Notes: generated by a model from the letters alone, not told the origin. DNA of 64,000 nt from Clostridiales bacterium (GCA_902363045.1 CABIYX010000012.1:19809-83808), one strand, 5' to 3'. Positions 52,624-61,247 are shown, numbered from the stretch's first letter. Program-made: numbers and translations.

Positions 52624-52690
52624 ATTTGATGATTCTCCATGCTTTGAAATTTCGTTCGGGGAACCCTCCACCCCAAAAACGCTGTTCTCC

Positions 52691-52717
52691 GGGCGCGGGA
52701 GCATCGCCCCCGCGCCC
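52691..52717 (-). other. Intercistronic GC hairpin, gcdA-hgdC
   Basis: GGGCGCGGG / CCCGCGCCC with a 9-base loop and no T run, in the gap between two co-transcribed genes. Likely affects mRNA processing or stability. Confidence 0.55.
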
Positions 52718-52729
52718 GCGTTGAAATCC

Positions 52730-54493
52730 TTACTTCTTCAGGCTGTCGTAGTCCTTGATGGTGCGGGGCAGCAGCATCTGATGGAAGGGGCAGATGCTCT
52801 CGGGGTTCTGGTAGCAGGAATCGGTGAAGGCCACGATGTAGTTGCGCATCATGGGCATATCCACGATCTCGTCCACCAGGCCGGCCTGGGCACAGAACAG
52901 GGGCTTGGACTTGACATCATAGTCATCGATCAGGGCGTTCATCTTGTCGATGGTGGGCTGCAGATCCTTGCCCGCCTTCTGATCCTTGGCCAGACGGCCG
53001 GTGTACATGGCGTTGGCGGCGGTCTTGCCGTTCATGACGTTGATCTCAGTGGCGGCAGTGCCCAGAGAGAAGGCGTTGTTGTCGTTGCCCTGAGGGCCGC
53101 CCAGGACGTAGTGGGCGGCGGCGGTGCCGCGGCGCAGGGTGATCTCCATCATGGGCAGCTTGCTGTTCTGGATGGAGTAGATCAGGGACTGGCCCAGGCC
53201 CAGCAGCTCGGCGACCTCGGCGTCATCACCCACGTCGATGCCGGTGGTATCCTGGATCCAGATCATGGGCAGGCGGTCACGGGCGCACAGGGTGACGAAC
53301 TCGTTCATCTTGATCAGGCCCTGGCGGTACAGCTTGCCGCCGGCGCCCATGGACTGGCCGTACTTCTCCATCTTGTACTCGGGGTAGTTGGGGAACACGC
53401 CCTGCTGGTTGGCCACGACGCCCACCAGAAGGCCGTCCACCTTGGCGATGCCGGTGATCATCTCAGGACCGTAGCCCTTCTTGTACTCCATGAACTGGCT
53501 GCCGTCAAACAGGCGGGCAATGACGGAGTACATATCATAGGGACGGTTCTTGTTGTTCAGCACCAGGTCATACAGCTCCACGTCGGAGGCGGCGGGAGAC
53601 TGGGGCTCATCCACGCGGAAGAACTCCAGGTCGTAGGTGGGCAGCATATCCACATACTTCTTGATGCCGGCGATGACGCCCTCCTGCTCGTTGTACACCT
53701 CGCGGAAGAAGCCGGTGACGCCGTAGTGGATGGAGACAGATCCGGGAGGATCGGCACGCAGGCCCTTGGTGGCCTCGATCTGGGCCAGGGCGGCCTCCAT
53801 GTCCACATGGGGCTTGGGGTTCATGCCGCCCACGATGCCGGCGCCGCCCACGGCCATGTTGGCCTTCTCATGGGCGATCAGCACGGTAGGAGAGATGGAG
53901 TGGTAGCCGCCGCCGGCGGGGTTGGTGCCGTGGATGCCCACGATGACGGGGATACCCATCTGGTTCAGTTCGGAGTTGCGGTAGAAGGGAGTGCCGCCGC
54001 CCCGGCGGTTGGGGTACACCTTCTCCTGCTTATCCAGCTCCACGCCGGCACACTCCAGCAGGTAGATCAGGGGAATGCGCAGACGCTTGGCAGTGTCAGA
54101 GCCGCGGAGCAGATTGTCCGCCTGGCCAGGCACCCAGGTGCCGGCGTGCTTCTTGTTGTCGGAAGCGATGATGCAGCACCACTTGCCGTTGACGCGGCCC
54201 AGGCCCTTAACGATGGAGGTGGTACCGGTCTTGTTGTGCTCAGGGTTATACAGGCTGTTCAGGGGGCACCAGGTGCCGGGATCCACCAGCAGGGCGATGC
54301 GCTGCATGGCAGTGAGCTGGCCCTTGGCATTCATAGCCTCGTCGGCCTTGCCGTTGTTCAGGCCCTCCACAACGTGGGCGTGGATGTCGTCCTCGATGGC
54401 CCGCAGCTCGGCCACATTCTCCGCGTTGGCGCGGACGGGCTTGCCGACGGTGGGCATATTCTGGAAATAGCGGGGCATGGAATAATTACCCAT
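52730..54493 (-). CDS. gcdA: Glutaconyl-CoA decarboxylase subunit alpha (carboxyltransferase)
   Basis: 587 residues, the acyl-CoA carboxyltransferase with two crotonase-fold halves. It moves the carboxyl group from glutaconyl-CoA to biotin, giving crotonyl-CoA. Landmarks are GTNPAGGGYHSISPTVLIAHEKANMAVGG and VGVVANQQGVFPNYPEYK in the two halves. It is placed between gctB and hgdC, away from its partner subunits. TAGGAGGAG precedes the ATG. Confidence 0.95.
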   Translation of the reverse strand: MGNYSMPRYFQNMPTVGKPVRANAENVAELRAIEDDIHAHVVEGLNNGKADEAMNAKGQLTAMQRIALLVDPGTWCPLNSLYNPEHNKTGTTSIVKGLGRVNGKWCCIIASDNKKHAGTWVPGQADNLLRGSDTAKRLRIPLIYLLECAGVELDKQEKVYPNRRGGGTPFYRNSELNQMGIPVIVGIHGTNPAGGGYHSISPTVLIAHEKANMAVGGAGIVGGMNPKPHVDMEAALAQIEATKGLRADPPGSVSIHYGVTGFFREVYNEQEGVIAGIKKYVDMLPTYDLEFFRVDEPQSPAASDVELYDLVLNNKNRPYDMYSVIARLFDGSQFMEYKKGYGPEMITGIAKVDGLLVGVVANQQGVFPNYPEYKMEKYGQSMGAGGKLYRQGLIKMNEFVTLCARDRLPMIWIQDTTGIDVGDDAEVAELLGLGQSLIYSIQNSKLPMMEITLRRGTAAAHYVLGGPQGNDNNAFSLGTAATEINVMNGKTAANAMYTGRLAKDQKAGKDLQPTIDKMNALIDDYDVKSKPLFCAQAGLVDEIVDMPMMRNYIVAFTDSCYQNPESICPFHQMLLPRTIKDYDSLKK

Positions 54494-54525
54494 GTTAACT
54501 CCTCCTATATGTGTTTGATTTCAGC

Positions 54526-54553
54526 GGGCGCGGCGGCTCGGGCCGCCGCGCCC
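54526..54553 (-). other. Intercistronic GC hairpin, gctB-gcdA
   Basis: GGGCGCGGCGGC-TCGG-GCCGCCGCGCCC, no T run; similar in kind to the hairpin at 52691-52717. Confidence 0.6.
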
Positions 54554-54573
54554 GGGGATCATAAACTCTCGGA

Positions 54574-55377
54574 TCAGTTCTTGGGGACCTTGATGAATGC
54601 CTGGCCGGGATCGATCTCCTCGCGGATGAGCTTGATGATCTCAGGACCGGGGCCCTCCATCAGCTCGGCGCGGGACACGTCCACCTCAAAGCCGGTGTTC
54701 TCCTGGACCATCTCGGGAGAGGAGAACGGATAGTAATAGGCCAGATACATCCGCTTGGTCTCCTCGTCGAACTTCATGATACCCAGATCGGTGACCACCA
54801 TCTGAGGACCGCGGTTGCCGGGCAGGCCGACCTTCTCACGGCCGCCGGGGCCGTCCATCCAGCCGCAGGAGGTGATGTAGTCGATCTTCTCCATAAAGCG
54901 GCGCTTCTGGTGCTGCATCATGATGATGGTGTTGCAGTAGGTGGCGATGCCGTTGGCGCCGCCGGAGCCGGTGAAGCGGGTCTGGGGCTTGACATAGTCG
55001 CCCTTGCCGTAGATGCAGGTGGAGTTCACGTTGCCGTAGGGATCGATCTGGGCGCCGCCGATGAAGGCGACCAGGCGGTCCTCGTCGTGCAGCCACTCGT
55101 TGGCCTCAAAGCCAATGAAGCGGATGTTGGGCCACTGCACGGCACAGTGAGCCATGAAGCGGTTGTCACCCACGGAGCGGGGGACCTCCACAGGGGAGCA
55201 GTCCATCAGGCCGCTCTCCACGATGGGGTGGCAGGAGGGGCAGACCGCCCGCTTGGCCAGGGAGGCGCCGATCAGGGGAAGGCCGGTGCCCACGATGACG
55301 ATCTGGTTCTCTTTGATGTTCTTAGCAATGGCGTAAGCCTGCATTTCCTGCTTGGTATACTTTGTATAATCAGACAT
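54574..55377 (-). CDS. gctB: Glutaconate CoA-transferase subunit B
   Basis: 267 residues from ATG 55377; the ATG at 55383 is only 2 bases from GGGAGG. With this start the catalytic glutamate in PIVESGLMD is residue 54, the same number as the known Acidaminococcus Glu54 that forms the CoA thioester. It transfers CoA from acetyl- or glutaconyl-CoA to 2-hydroxyglutarate with GctA. Overall length is normal. Confidence 0.95.
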   Translation of the reverse strand: MSDYTKYTKQEMQAYAIAKNIKENQIVIVGTGLPLIGASLAKRAVCPSCHPIVESGLMDCSPVEVPRSVGDNRFMAHCAVQWPNIRFIGFEANEWLHDEDRLVAFIGGAQIDPYGNVNSTCIYGKGDYVKPQTRFTGSGGANGIATYCNTIIMMQHQKRRFMEKIDYITSCGWMDGPGGREKVGLPGNRGPQMVVTDLGIMKFDEETKRMYLAYYYPFSSPEMVQENTGFEVDVSRAELMEGPGPEIIKLIREEIDPGQAFIKVPKN

Positions 55378-55400
55378 TGTCATAACCTCCCAACTTCAAC

Positions 55401-56498
55401 TTAGTGTCTGGTGGAATAACCCAGGTGGGGCTCGTTCTTCAGGCGCATCAGACGGGAACCGCCCACCTTGTCCAGCAGCTCCTCATTGTCCTTCACGCTG
55501 TAAACCCACTTCTCCAGGTAATCCTTGAAGGTCTCAGGGATAGCCACGCCGGCGGCGGCGTCCTCAGCGGCCTTCTTGGCCTTGGCAGCGGCCTCGGCCA
55601 GCTTGGCGTCATCGGGCTTGGCGGCGGCGGCCTTCTCCGCCTTGGCAGCGGCCTTGGCCAGCTGAGCCTTGGCGTCCTCGGCGTCCTGATACTTGGAGGC
55701 CTTGTCGTACTCCTTCAGGGCGTGGGAGTCGTTGTCATAGTAGTTGTAGCACTGGGAGGGCCAAGCGCCGTAGGGGCAGTGGACCACAGCGCTGACGCAC
55801 TCGCCGAAGATGCGGGTCAGGGTGGGATCGCGGCGGATGTACTCATCGCTCACCAGCTCCTCGCAGGTCACGATGACCTTGCGGGCAGCCACGGCCACGT
55901 CAACGTCGTGGAACTCGTCGCCCTCGATGATGCAGGTGCCGTCGGGGCTGGCCTTCTGCACATGGATGATGGCGGTGTCCAGCTTGGGCACGGGGACCGC
56001 GACCACCTTCTCGCCGGGCTTGAAGGGGTTGTCGATCTCGACGCACTTCAGGTCATCCACCTTCTCCAGGGCCTTGCGCTGCTCCTCGCTGATGCCCCAG
56101 TACTTCATCAGGCCGGAGCCCTGCATCAGGCGGACGGGCAGGAAGGGCAGGCCCAGGGAGGCGGCATGGAGCTGGAGCATCAGGACATCCTGGGAGTAGT
56201 CCTCATAGGTCAGCTCGCCCTTCTCGATAGCGGCGCGGAAGCGGCGGGAGACGTTGGTGTAGCCGGAGTTGGCGGTGTAGCAGTTGATGTATGCCTTGAC
56301 GCGGCCTTCGCCGATCATCATATCCCAGTCGCCGCCGGCAGGACCGGCCCAGACGGTGAAATCCGTCTGACCCTGGCGCAGGATCTCGCCCACCGCAGCG
56401 TAGGGCTTCCGGTTCGTCGTAAAGCCGCCGAAGCAGATGCAGTCTCCGCTCTCGACGAATTTCGCGACCGCGTCGTGCAAGGTGTATACTTTGTTCAT
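55401..56498 (-). CDS. gctA: Glutaconate CoA-transferase subunit A with Ala/Lys-rich insert
   Basis: 365 residues from ATG 56498, about 45 longer than the Acidaminococcus subunit. FGGFTTNRKPYAAVGEILR and GPAGGDWDMMIGEGRVKAYINCYTANSGY are typical. Residues about 268-319 are an extra Ala/Lys/Glu-rich helix (AKAAAKAEKAAAAKPDDAKL and similar), which looks like a coiled or single alpha helix. It is the first gene of the operon. The ribosome site is poor (GGGGG). Confidence 0.93.
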   Translation of the reverse strand: MNKVYTLHDAVAKFVESGDCICFGGFTTNRKPYAAVGEILRQGQTDFTVWAGPAGGDWDMMIGEGRVKAYINCYTANSGYTNVSRRFRAAIEKGELTYEDYSQDVLMLQLHAASLGLPFLPVRLMQGSGLMKYWGISEEQRKALEKVDDLKCVEIDNPFKPGEKVVAVPVPKLDTAIIHVQKASPDGTCIIEGDEFHDVDVAVAARKVIVTCEELVSDEYIRRDPTLTRIFGECVSAVVHCPYGAWPSQCYNYYDNDSHALKEYDKASKYQDAEDAKAQLAKAAAKAEKAAAAKPDDAKLAEAAAKAKKAAEDAAAGVAIPETFKDYLEKWVYSVKDNEELLDKVGGSRLMRLKNEPHLGYSTRH

Positions 56499-56587
56499 AA
56501 ATAAAACCCCCATTACACTAATTGTTTTTGATGTACTTCCCGCGGCGCTTGTGTCCGCGGCTCTAGAAAGAGGTATGCGCGGTTTAT

Positions 56588-56673
56588 CAAGGGCCAGTGT
56601 AGCACAAGATATGCAAAAGGTCTTTGGGAAATTTGGCAAAAAGTTTGCATATCTTCGCTTCCTATGCTATAAT
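56588..56673. promoter_or_regulatory. Divergent gctA / araC control region with 12-base inverted repeat
   Basis: AAGATATGCAAA (56606-56617) and TTTGCATATCTT (56644-56655) are perfect complements 26 bases apart. The right arm contains TTGCAT (56645-56650), the -35 of a plus-strand promoter with TATAAT at 56668-56673 (17-base spacer) for araC. The left arm overlaps the -35 area of a minus-strand promoter whose -10 may be TACACT (56601-56596). Expected binding site of the AraC protein. Confidence 0.7.
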
Positions 56674-56752
56674 ATCATAGAAAACAAAAAGAGGCAAGTA
56701 TTTTCAGAATTTTTTTCCTATTTTAAACAGTACATCCATAGGAGGCCCCAGA

Positions 56753-57595
56753 ATGACCAATGTGGATTTCCACCTTCAGCTCAATCACAACGACACCTGG
56801 AGCATGAGCCGCCTGCATTTCCACGACTACTGCGAGCTGCTGCTCCCCCTGACCAGCCCGGGCAATATTTTTGTCAACGACCAGGTCTATCCCCTGCGCC
56901 GCGGAACGCTTTATCTGATTGGGGAAAATACCCTGCACCGCACCATCGCCACCGGTTTTCACGCCCGTTATGTGCTTCACATCGGTCTGAAAGCGCTCAC
57001 CGCGCTGTCCACTCCCCAGACAGACTTCACTCAGATCGGAAACGCCTCGTTCCTCCGGGCCGGGATGACCAACGAGCAGATGATCGGTATTATCGAGCGC
57101 TTTCAAGCCCTGGAGCGCAACAAAAACGACGGCAGCTTCGGCAGCGACATCCACCAGACCGTGGCCCTTCTGGATCTTTTGATCCAGGTGGCCCCCCTGC
57201 TCAACGCCGCCACCGCCGGAGAGGCCATCCGCAACAAGGATTTTCTCCGGGTCGCCCCCATTCTGGACTATATTCGGGACAATCTGGCCGAGCCCCTCAC
57301 ACTGGACCAGATCGCCGGAAAATTTTTCATCAGCAAGCACTATCTCTGCCGGGTCTTCAAATCTGCCACCGGCTTTTCGGTGATGGAATACATCATTTAC
57401 AGCCGGGTGCTCCGGGCCCGCCAGCTGCTCAAGGAGGGGGTCAGCGTGCAGCAGGCCGGGGAGCTGTCCGGATTTTCCGACAACTCTCACTTCATCCGCA
57501 CCTTCGGCCACCTCACCGGCACCTCTCCGGGCCGCTATGCCCGGGAGTACCTCAGCAGCAACGCCCTGGTCCTTCCCGACGGCTCCAAGCACTGA
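56753..57595 (+). CDS. AraC family transcriptional regulator
   Basis: 280 residues. N-terminal cupin-like sensor (HFHDYCELLLPL, VNDQVYPLRRGTLYLIGENTLHR) and C-terminal double HTH (LTLDQIAGKFFISKHYLCRVFKSATGFSVMEYI; GELSGFSDNSHFIRTFGHLTGTSPGRYA). Divergent from the gct-gcd-hgd operon, it is the likely activator of glutamate fermentation. TAGGAGG is upstream. Its own -35 lies within the putative site, so autoregulation is likely. Ligand unknown. Confidence 0.9.
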   Translation: MTNVDFHLQLNHNDTWSMSRLHFHDYCELLLPLTSPGNIFVNDQVYPLRRGTLYLIGENTLHRTIATGFHARYVLHIGLKALTALSTPQTDFTQIGNASFLRAGMTNEQMIGIIERFQALERNKNDGSFGSDIHQTVALLDLLIQVAPLLNAATAGEAIRNKDFLRVAPILDYIRDNLAEPLTLDQIAGKFFISKHYLCRVFKSATGFSVMEYIIYSRVLRARQLLKEGVSVQQAGELSGFSDNSHFIRTFGHLTGTSPGRYAREYLSSNALVLPDGSKH

Positions 57596-57680
57596 GCCAC
57601 GCTGTGTCAACATCTGCAAATTTTTGTCCAAAGCCTGATTTTGTGCAGTTCTCCAGATTTTATCCGCCGCTTCACCATAA

Positions 57681-57712
57681 GAGAGCCCGGGCCGCCGGCC
57701 CGGGCTCTCTGC
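57681..57712. terminator. Hairpin between araC and the phosphatase gene
   Basis: GAGAGCCCGGGCC-GCC-GGCCCGGGCTCTC. The T run is short, so it is a likely but not strong terminator for the two convergent genes. Confidence 0.65.
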
Positions 57713-57716
57713 CGCT

Positions 57717-58184
57717 TTATGGATGGAGCGTCCCTCGGATCTGATCCAGCAGCCCCTGACACCCCGCCAGGACGTCCTGGTAGGTCTCCTCAAAGTCTCC
57801 GGTATACCAGGGATCGGCGATCTCCTCCCCCGGACGCCCGGCGTGGTCCAGCAGCAAGGACAGCTTCCCCTCCGGGTCCCCGCCCAGCATCCGCCGCATA
57901 TTGCGCAGATTGGCATGGTCCATTCCCACCAGATAGTCATACGCCTGGTAGTCCTCCTCCCGGAGCTGCCGGGCCGTCTTTCCGGCGCAGCCGATCTGGT
58001 GCTCCGCCAGCTTGCGCCGGGCCGGCGGGTAGACCGGATTTCCGATCTCCTCCGTGCTGGTGGCAGCGGACGCGACACGCACCGCCCCCTCCAGCCCCGC
58101 CTTACGGGCCAGATCCTTCATCACAAACTCCGCCATTGGGCTTCTGCAAATATTGCCGTGGCAAATAAATAGGATCCCGATCAT
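57717..58184 (-). CDS. Low-molecular-weight protein-tyrosine phosphatase
   Basis: 155 residues. The P-loop CX5R is at C8-R14 (CHGNICRS), and the general acid Asp is in DPWYTGDFEETY (about 123). Such enzymes remove phosphate from tyrosine or arginine; in Firmicutes they can oppose BY-kinases or the McsB arginine kinase. No partner kinase is nearby. The gene has a clear AAAGGGAG upstream. Confidence 0.94.
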   Translation of the reverse strand: MIGILFICHGNICRSPMAEFVMKDLARKAGLEGAVRVASAATSTEEIGNPVYPPARRKLAEHQIGCAGKTARQLREEDYQAYDYLVGMDHANLRNMRRMLGGDPEGKLSLLLDHAGRPGEEIADPWYTGDFEETYQDVLAGCQGLLDQIRGTLHP

Positions 58185-58232
58185 GTTTTATCGCTCCCTT
58201 TCAGTCTTCGTATGTTCATTATGAATGTAACG

Positions 58233-59045
58233 TCAAATGTTTTCTTGAATCCGGATCATAATTTTTGTGATATAATCCGCTTCATCAGAAATCACAAAAT
58301 CGTTCAAACCGACCTCATAAGCGTATCCGGTCAGCTGTAACTGTTTTTCTGCGGCATACTCCAGCATTTGCTGATACAGAATCGGTAATTGATCCCACGT
58401 CCCCTTTTGATAACCACAAAGGTATGTTCCCTTTGGTCTGAGCAGATGATCTGAACCGGGCTTATCGCTCAGGGCGACCGTATATATCCCCTCGTATCGA
58501 TCAAACTGCCCCTCATATACGCGATCAAGGGAAATAAAGCTCCCCATTCCCATGCGTATTTGTTCTATCCCCCAGATCTCTTTCAGGTGATAAAAAAGCT
58601 GCGCGATGTCATCTTCTGAAACATGATAGGGATAGACCAAAAGCCGCTCCGACCGGCATTCTTCTATTCTGATCTCCCGCTCCCGCAAAGCTTCGCAAAA
58701 AGCGATCCGCTCTTTCTTGCTCTGTATGACAGCCTTAATATCCTTCAGCCTTTGAATTTGCCGGTCGATTTCTTTTTCTTTTTCGTTCACGATTTTTAAG
58801 AAGGCGGCAGGCGTGGGATCCTTCCGATACGTCTCGATTTCCCCAATGCTCATATTTAATTCTTTCAGCATTCGAATATATTCAAACTCTATGCTTTGTG
58901 AAACGTCATAATAGCGATAGCCATTTTCAGCTTTCGTCAGCGGGCGGAAAAGACCGATCTCATCATAATAATGCAAGGTACGTTTATTGACTTCATGCAG
59001 CCTGGCAAATTGGGCCGTTGTGAGCCGTTTGATTTCTTTTCTCAT
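58233..59045 (-). CDS. MerR family regulator with GyrI-like effector domain
   Basis: 270 residues from ATG 59045. MerR HTH and wing (TTAQFARLHEVNKRTLHYYDEIGLFRPLTKAENGYRYYDVSQ), a coiled-coil (about 75-120) and a C-terminal GyrI-type domain (about 120-270) as in BltR/BmrR multidrug regulators. Base composition is lower in GC and codon use is freer than in the neighbours, which points to acquisition. It is divergent from the GNAT gene, whose promoter has the MerR-type 19-base spacer. Confidence 0.92.
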   Translation of the reverse strand: MRKEIKRLTTAQFARLHEVNKRTLHYYDEIGLFRPLTKAENGYRYYDVSQSIEFEYIRMLKELNMSIGEIETYRKDPTPAAFLKIVNEKEKEIDRQIQRLKDIKAVIQSKKERIAFCEALREREIRIEECRSERLLVYPYHVSEDDIAQLFYHLKEIWGIEQIRMGMGSFISLDRVYEGQFDRYEGIYTVALSDKPGSDHLLRPKGTYLCGYQKGTWDQLPILYQQMLEYAAEKQLQLTGYAYEVGLNDFVISDEADYITKIMIRIQENI

Positions 59046-59062
59046 TTTCCTGTCTCTCCTTA

Positions 59063-59093
59063 TTGACATTACAGCTGCTGTACACTTTATCAT
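59063..59093 (+). promoter_or_regulatory. MerR-type promoter with 19-base spacer
   Basis: TTGACA (59063-59068), 19 bases and TATCAT (59088-59093). The spacer contains the dyad TACAGC-T-GCTGTA (59070-59082). Overlong spacers with a dyad are the mark of MerR-activated promoters. Confidence 0.82.
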
Positions 59094-59128
59094 ACAGGAT
59101 AGAACCAATGAAAACAAGGAGAAAAACG

Positions 59129-59755
59129 ATGCAAATCAAATTACGGGAATATCAAACACAGGATTTTGAGGCTTTGGAAGCGATCATCAGAGAAACCTGG
59201 CATTATGATGATTTCAGCAGTCCGAAAACGGCAATTCAATTGGCAAAGGTCTTTTTGAGCAGTTGCTTAACAAACTATACGTTTTCAAGAGTAGCGGTCG
59301 TGGACGGAACTGTGGCAGGCATCATACTGGTCAATCAGATCGCCAAGCACAAATGTCCGCTTTCAAACAGATTGCTGCAAATCAAGTCCATACTATCCCT
59401 GTACAGTTCAAAAGAGGGGCGGGACGCTTCAAAAATCTTTAGCAGCGTCAATGGGATCGATCAGCAATTACGAAACGAAACAAACAGGACCTATCCGGCA
59501 GAACTGGCCTTGTTCGTTGTCAGTTCTTCGTGCAGAGGAAACGGGATCGGAAAAATGCTTTTTCGATCCGCGCTGGACTATATGCGGCAAGAAGAATTAG
59601 AAGAATTTTACTTATTTACAGACACAAGCTGTAATTATGCTTTTTATGAACATCAGGGGATGAAAAGACGATCAGAAAAGAAACATATATTTACCGTCAA
59701 GGGACAGCAGGCGGAAATGAATTTCTTTCTTTATGACGGTCAATGCCAAAGTTAA
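59129..59755 (+). CDS. GNAT family N-acetyltransferase
   Basis: 208 residues from ATG 59129 (AAGGAGA 6 bases upstream). The acetyl-CoA site is in LALFVVSSSCRGNGIGKMLFRSALDYM (V..RGxGIGKxL). C-terminal NYAFYEHQGMKR is typical. Substrate unknown; being under a MerR/GyrI regulator it may modify a toxic compound. Low GC like its regulator. No other gene follows in the unit. Confidence 0.88.
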   Translation: MQIKLREYQTQDFEALEAIIRETWHYDDFSSPKTAIQLAKVFLSSCLTNYTFSRVAVVDGTVAGIILVNQIAKHKCPLSNRLLQIKSILSLYSSKEGRDASKIFSSVNGIDQQLRNETNRTYPAELALFVVSSSCRGNGIGKMLFRSALDYMRQEELEEFYLFTDTSCNYAFYEHQGMKRRSEKKHIFTVKGQQAEMNFFLYDGQCQS

Positions 59756-60131
59756 CCGTTTTTCTTTTGATCGCCTGCTTCAGAAGAGGATACGCCCGGT
59801 CAAGAGCTTACCGCCACTGGCGGCGCCTGAGCTCTTGTCCGGGCGTTCTGATCGCTGTGTCTTTCCACAAAGAGGAAAACAGCCGCTTATCCCCATCATC
59901 AAAACTCATACGGCGGAACATCTGCATCGATTGAGATAATAGTCCCCTCCCCAACCTGACAGCCCCCCTCCATAATAAAAAATCGCTGCCCGGCATAGCC
60001 CTCCTCATAGTGACGATTTTGAACAGGCTTGATTTTTCACTCCGTCCGGAAAATTACGGATATAGGGATTGCAACGGCGAAAAAAAACGAGTACAATGAG
60101 GAGAAACTGTTGTAAATGAGGTGTAGAATCC
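59756..60131. other. Gap with inverted repeat and azlC promoter
   Basis: CGCCCGGTCAAGAGCT (59793-59808) pairs with AGCTCTTGTCCGGGCG (59830-59845) with one mismatch, perhaps terminating the GNAT gene. TTGCAA (60069-60074), 17 bases and TACAAT (60092-60097) is the azlC promoter. Short open frames in between look incidental. Confidence 0.6.
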
Positions 60132-60848
60132 ATGAATCGAAAAGCCTTGGCCGCCGCCTTTCCGGCGACGGTTCCGGTTTTGATGGGGTATCTGGCCATC
60201 GGCATGGCCTTTGGTCTGATGCTGGAGACAGCGGGCTACGGCGTGGGCTGGGCTCTGCTGATGAGCGTGACCATTTATGCGGGCTCGGGGCAGTACCTGG
60301 GCGTCTCACTGCTGGCCACCGGGGCTTCACTGAGCCAGGTGGCGTTTTTGACGCTGATGATCAATTTCCGGCATCTTGTGTACGGCTTGTCCATGCTGGA
60401 GAAGTTCCGTGGAATGGGCGCCCGGAAGTTTTATATGATTTTCTCCCTGACCGACGAGACCTATGCCCTGCTCAGCTCCGCCCGGGCCCCGGCCGGGGTA
60501 GAGGAGCACGACTACTACTTCGCCGTATCCATGCTGGATCACAGCTACTGGATCCTGGGGTCCGTGCTGGGCTCTGTGCTGGGCTCCGCTCTGGGGGTGG
60601 ACACCACCGGGGTGGACTTCGCCATGACGGCGCTGTTCCTGGTCATCGCCGTAGGCCAGTGGAAAAAGGCCGGGAGCCACCTCCCCGCCCTGCTGGGAGG
60701 CACGGCCACTCTCCTCAGCCTGATGCTGGTGGGTGCGGAGGAAATGCTTCTCCCCGCTCTGGGGATGATCGTTCTGGCGCTGACCGCCCTGCGTCCCAAG
60801 CTGGATGACTGCTATGAGGCGAAAAAGGAGGAAGTACCATGCAATTGA
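60132..60848 (+). CDS. azlC: AzlC family branched-chain amino acid exporter, large subunit
   Basis: 238 residues, about seven membrane helices. FPATVPVLMGYLAIGMAFGLML, the SVTIYAGSGQYLGVSLL segment and NFRHLVYGLSMLEKF are AzlC signatures. With AzlD it exports branched-chain amino acids or analogues. Overlaps azlD by 10 bases. GAGGTG lies before the start. Confidence 0.94.
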   Translation: MNRKALAAAFPATVPVLMGYLAIGMAFGLMLETAGYGVGWALLMSVTIYAGSGQYLGVSLLATGASLSQVAFLTLMINFRHLVYGLSMLEKFRGMGARKFYMIFSLTDETYALLSSARAPAGVEEHDYYFAVSMLDHSYWILGSVLGSVLGSALGVDTTGVDFAMTALFLVIAVGQWKKAGSHLPALLGGTATLLSLMLVGAEEMLLPALGMIVLALTALRPKLDDCYEAKKEEVPCN

Positions 60849-61174
60849 CCGCCGCAGAAACTCTGGCCTCCATCGCCGTCATGTCCGCTGTGACCTTTTT
60901 GACCCGGGCCCTGCCCTTTCTGCTGTTCGACCGCGGAGAGCATCCCCCCAAAATCGTGCTGTACCTGGGCAAGGTCCTGCCCCCCGCCATCATCGCCATG
61001 CTGATCGTCTACTGCATGAAGGGGGTCACCTTCTCCACCCCGGCGGGGTGGATCCCCACTCTGCTGGCGGGGGCGGCTGCGGTGCTCCTCCACCTTTGGA
61101 AGGGCAACGACCTGATCTCCATCTTCGGAGCCACCGGACTCTATATGGTCCTGGTCCAGGGCGTGTTCGCATGA
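60839..61174 (+). CDS. azlD: AzlD family transporter, small subunit
   Basis: 111 residues, four helices. The MSAVTFLTRALPFLLF start and the LGKVLPPAIIAMLIVYCM stretch match AzlD. GGAGGAAG precedes the ATG. Co-translated with azlC. Confidence 0.93.
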   Translation: MQLTAAETLASIAVMSAVTFLTRALPFLLFDRGEHPPKIVLYLGKVLPPAIIAMLIVYCMKGVTFSTPAGWIPTLLAGAAAVLLHLWKGNDLISIFGATGLYMVLVQGVFA

Positions 61175-61198
61175 TCCAAATGGAACAACAGATGAAAC

Positions 61199-61239
61199 GG
61201 GAGCGCTCCGGCTTTGGCCGGGGCGCTCCCTCCTCTTTT
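61199..61239 (+). terminator. Terminator of azlCD
   Basis: GGGAGCGCTCCGGC-TTT-GGCCGGGGCGCTCCC (near perfect) then TCCTCTTTT. Confidence 0.85.
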
Positions 61240-61247
61240 ACACAGAC

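Noticed and set aside
52721..54733. 670-codon open frame on the plus strand
   Set aside because: Antisense of gcdA; composition-driven.
59733..60008. Short open frames between the GNAT gene and azlC
   Set aside because: They overlap an inverted repeat, lack ribosome sites and show no family pattern.
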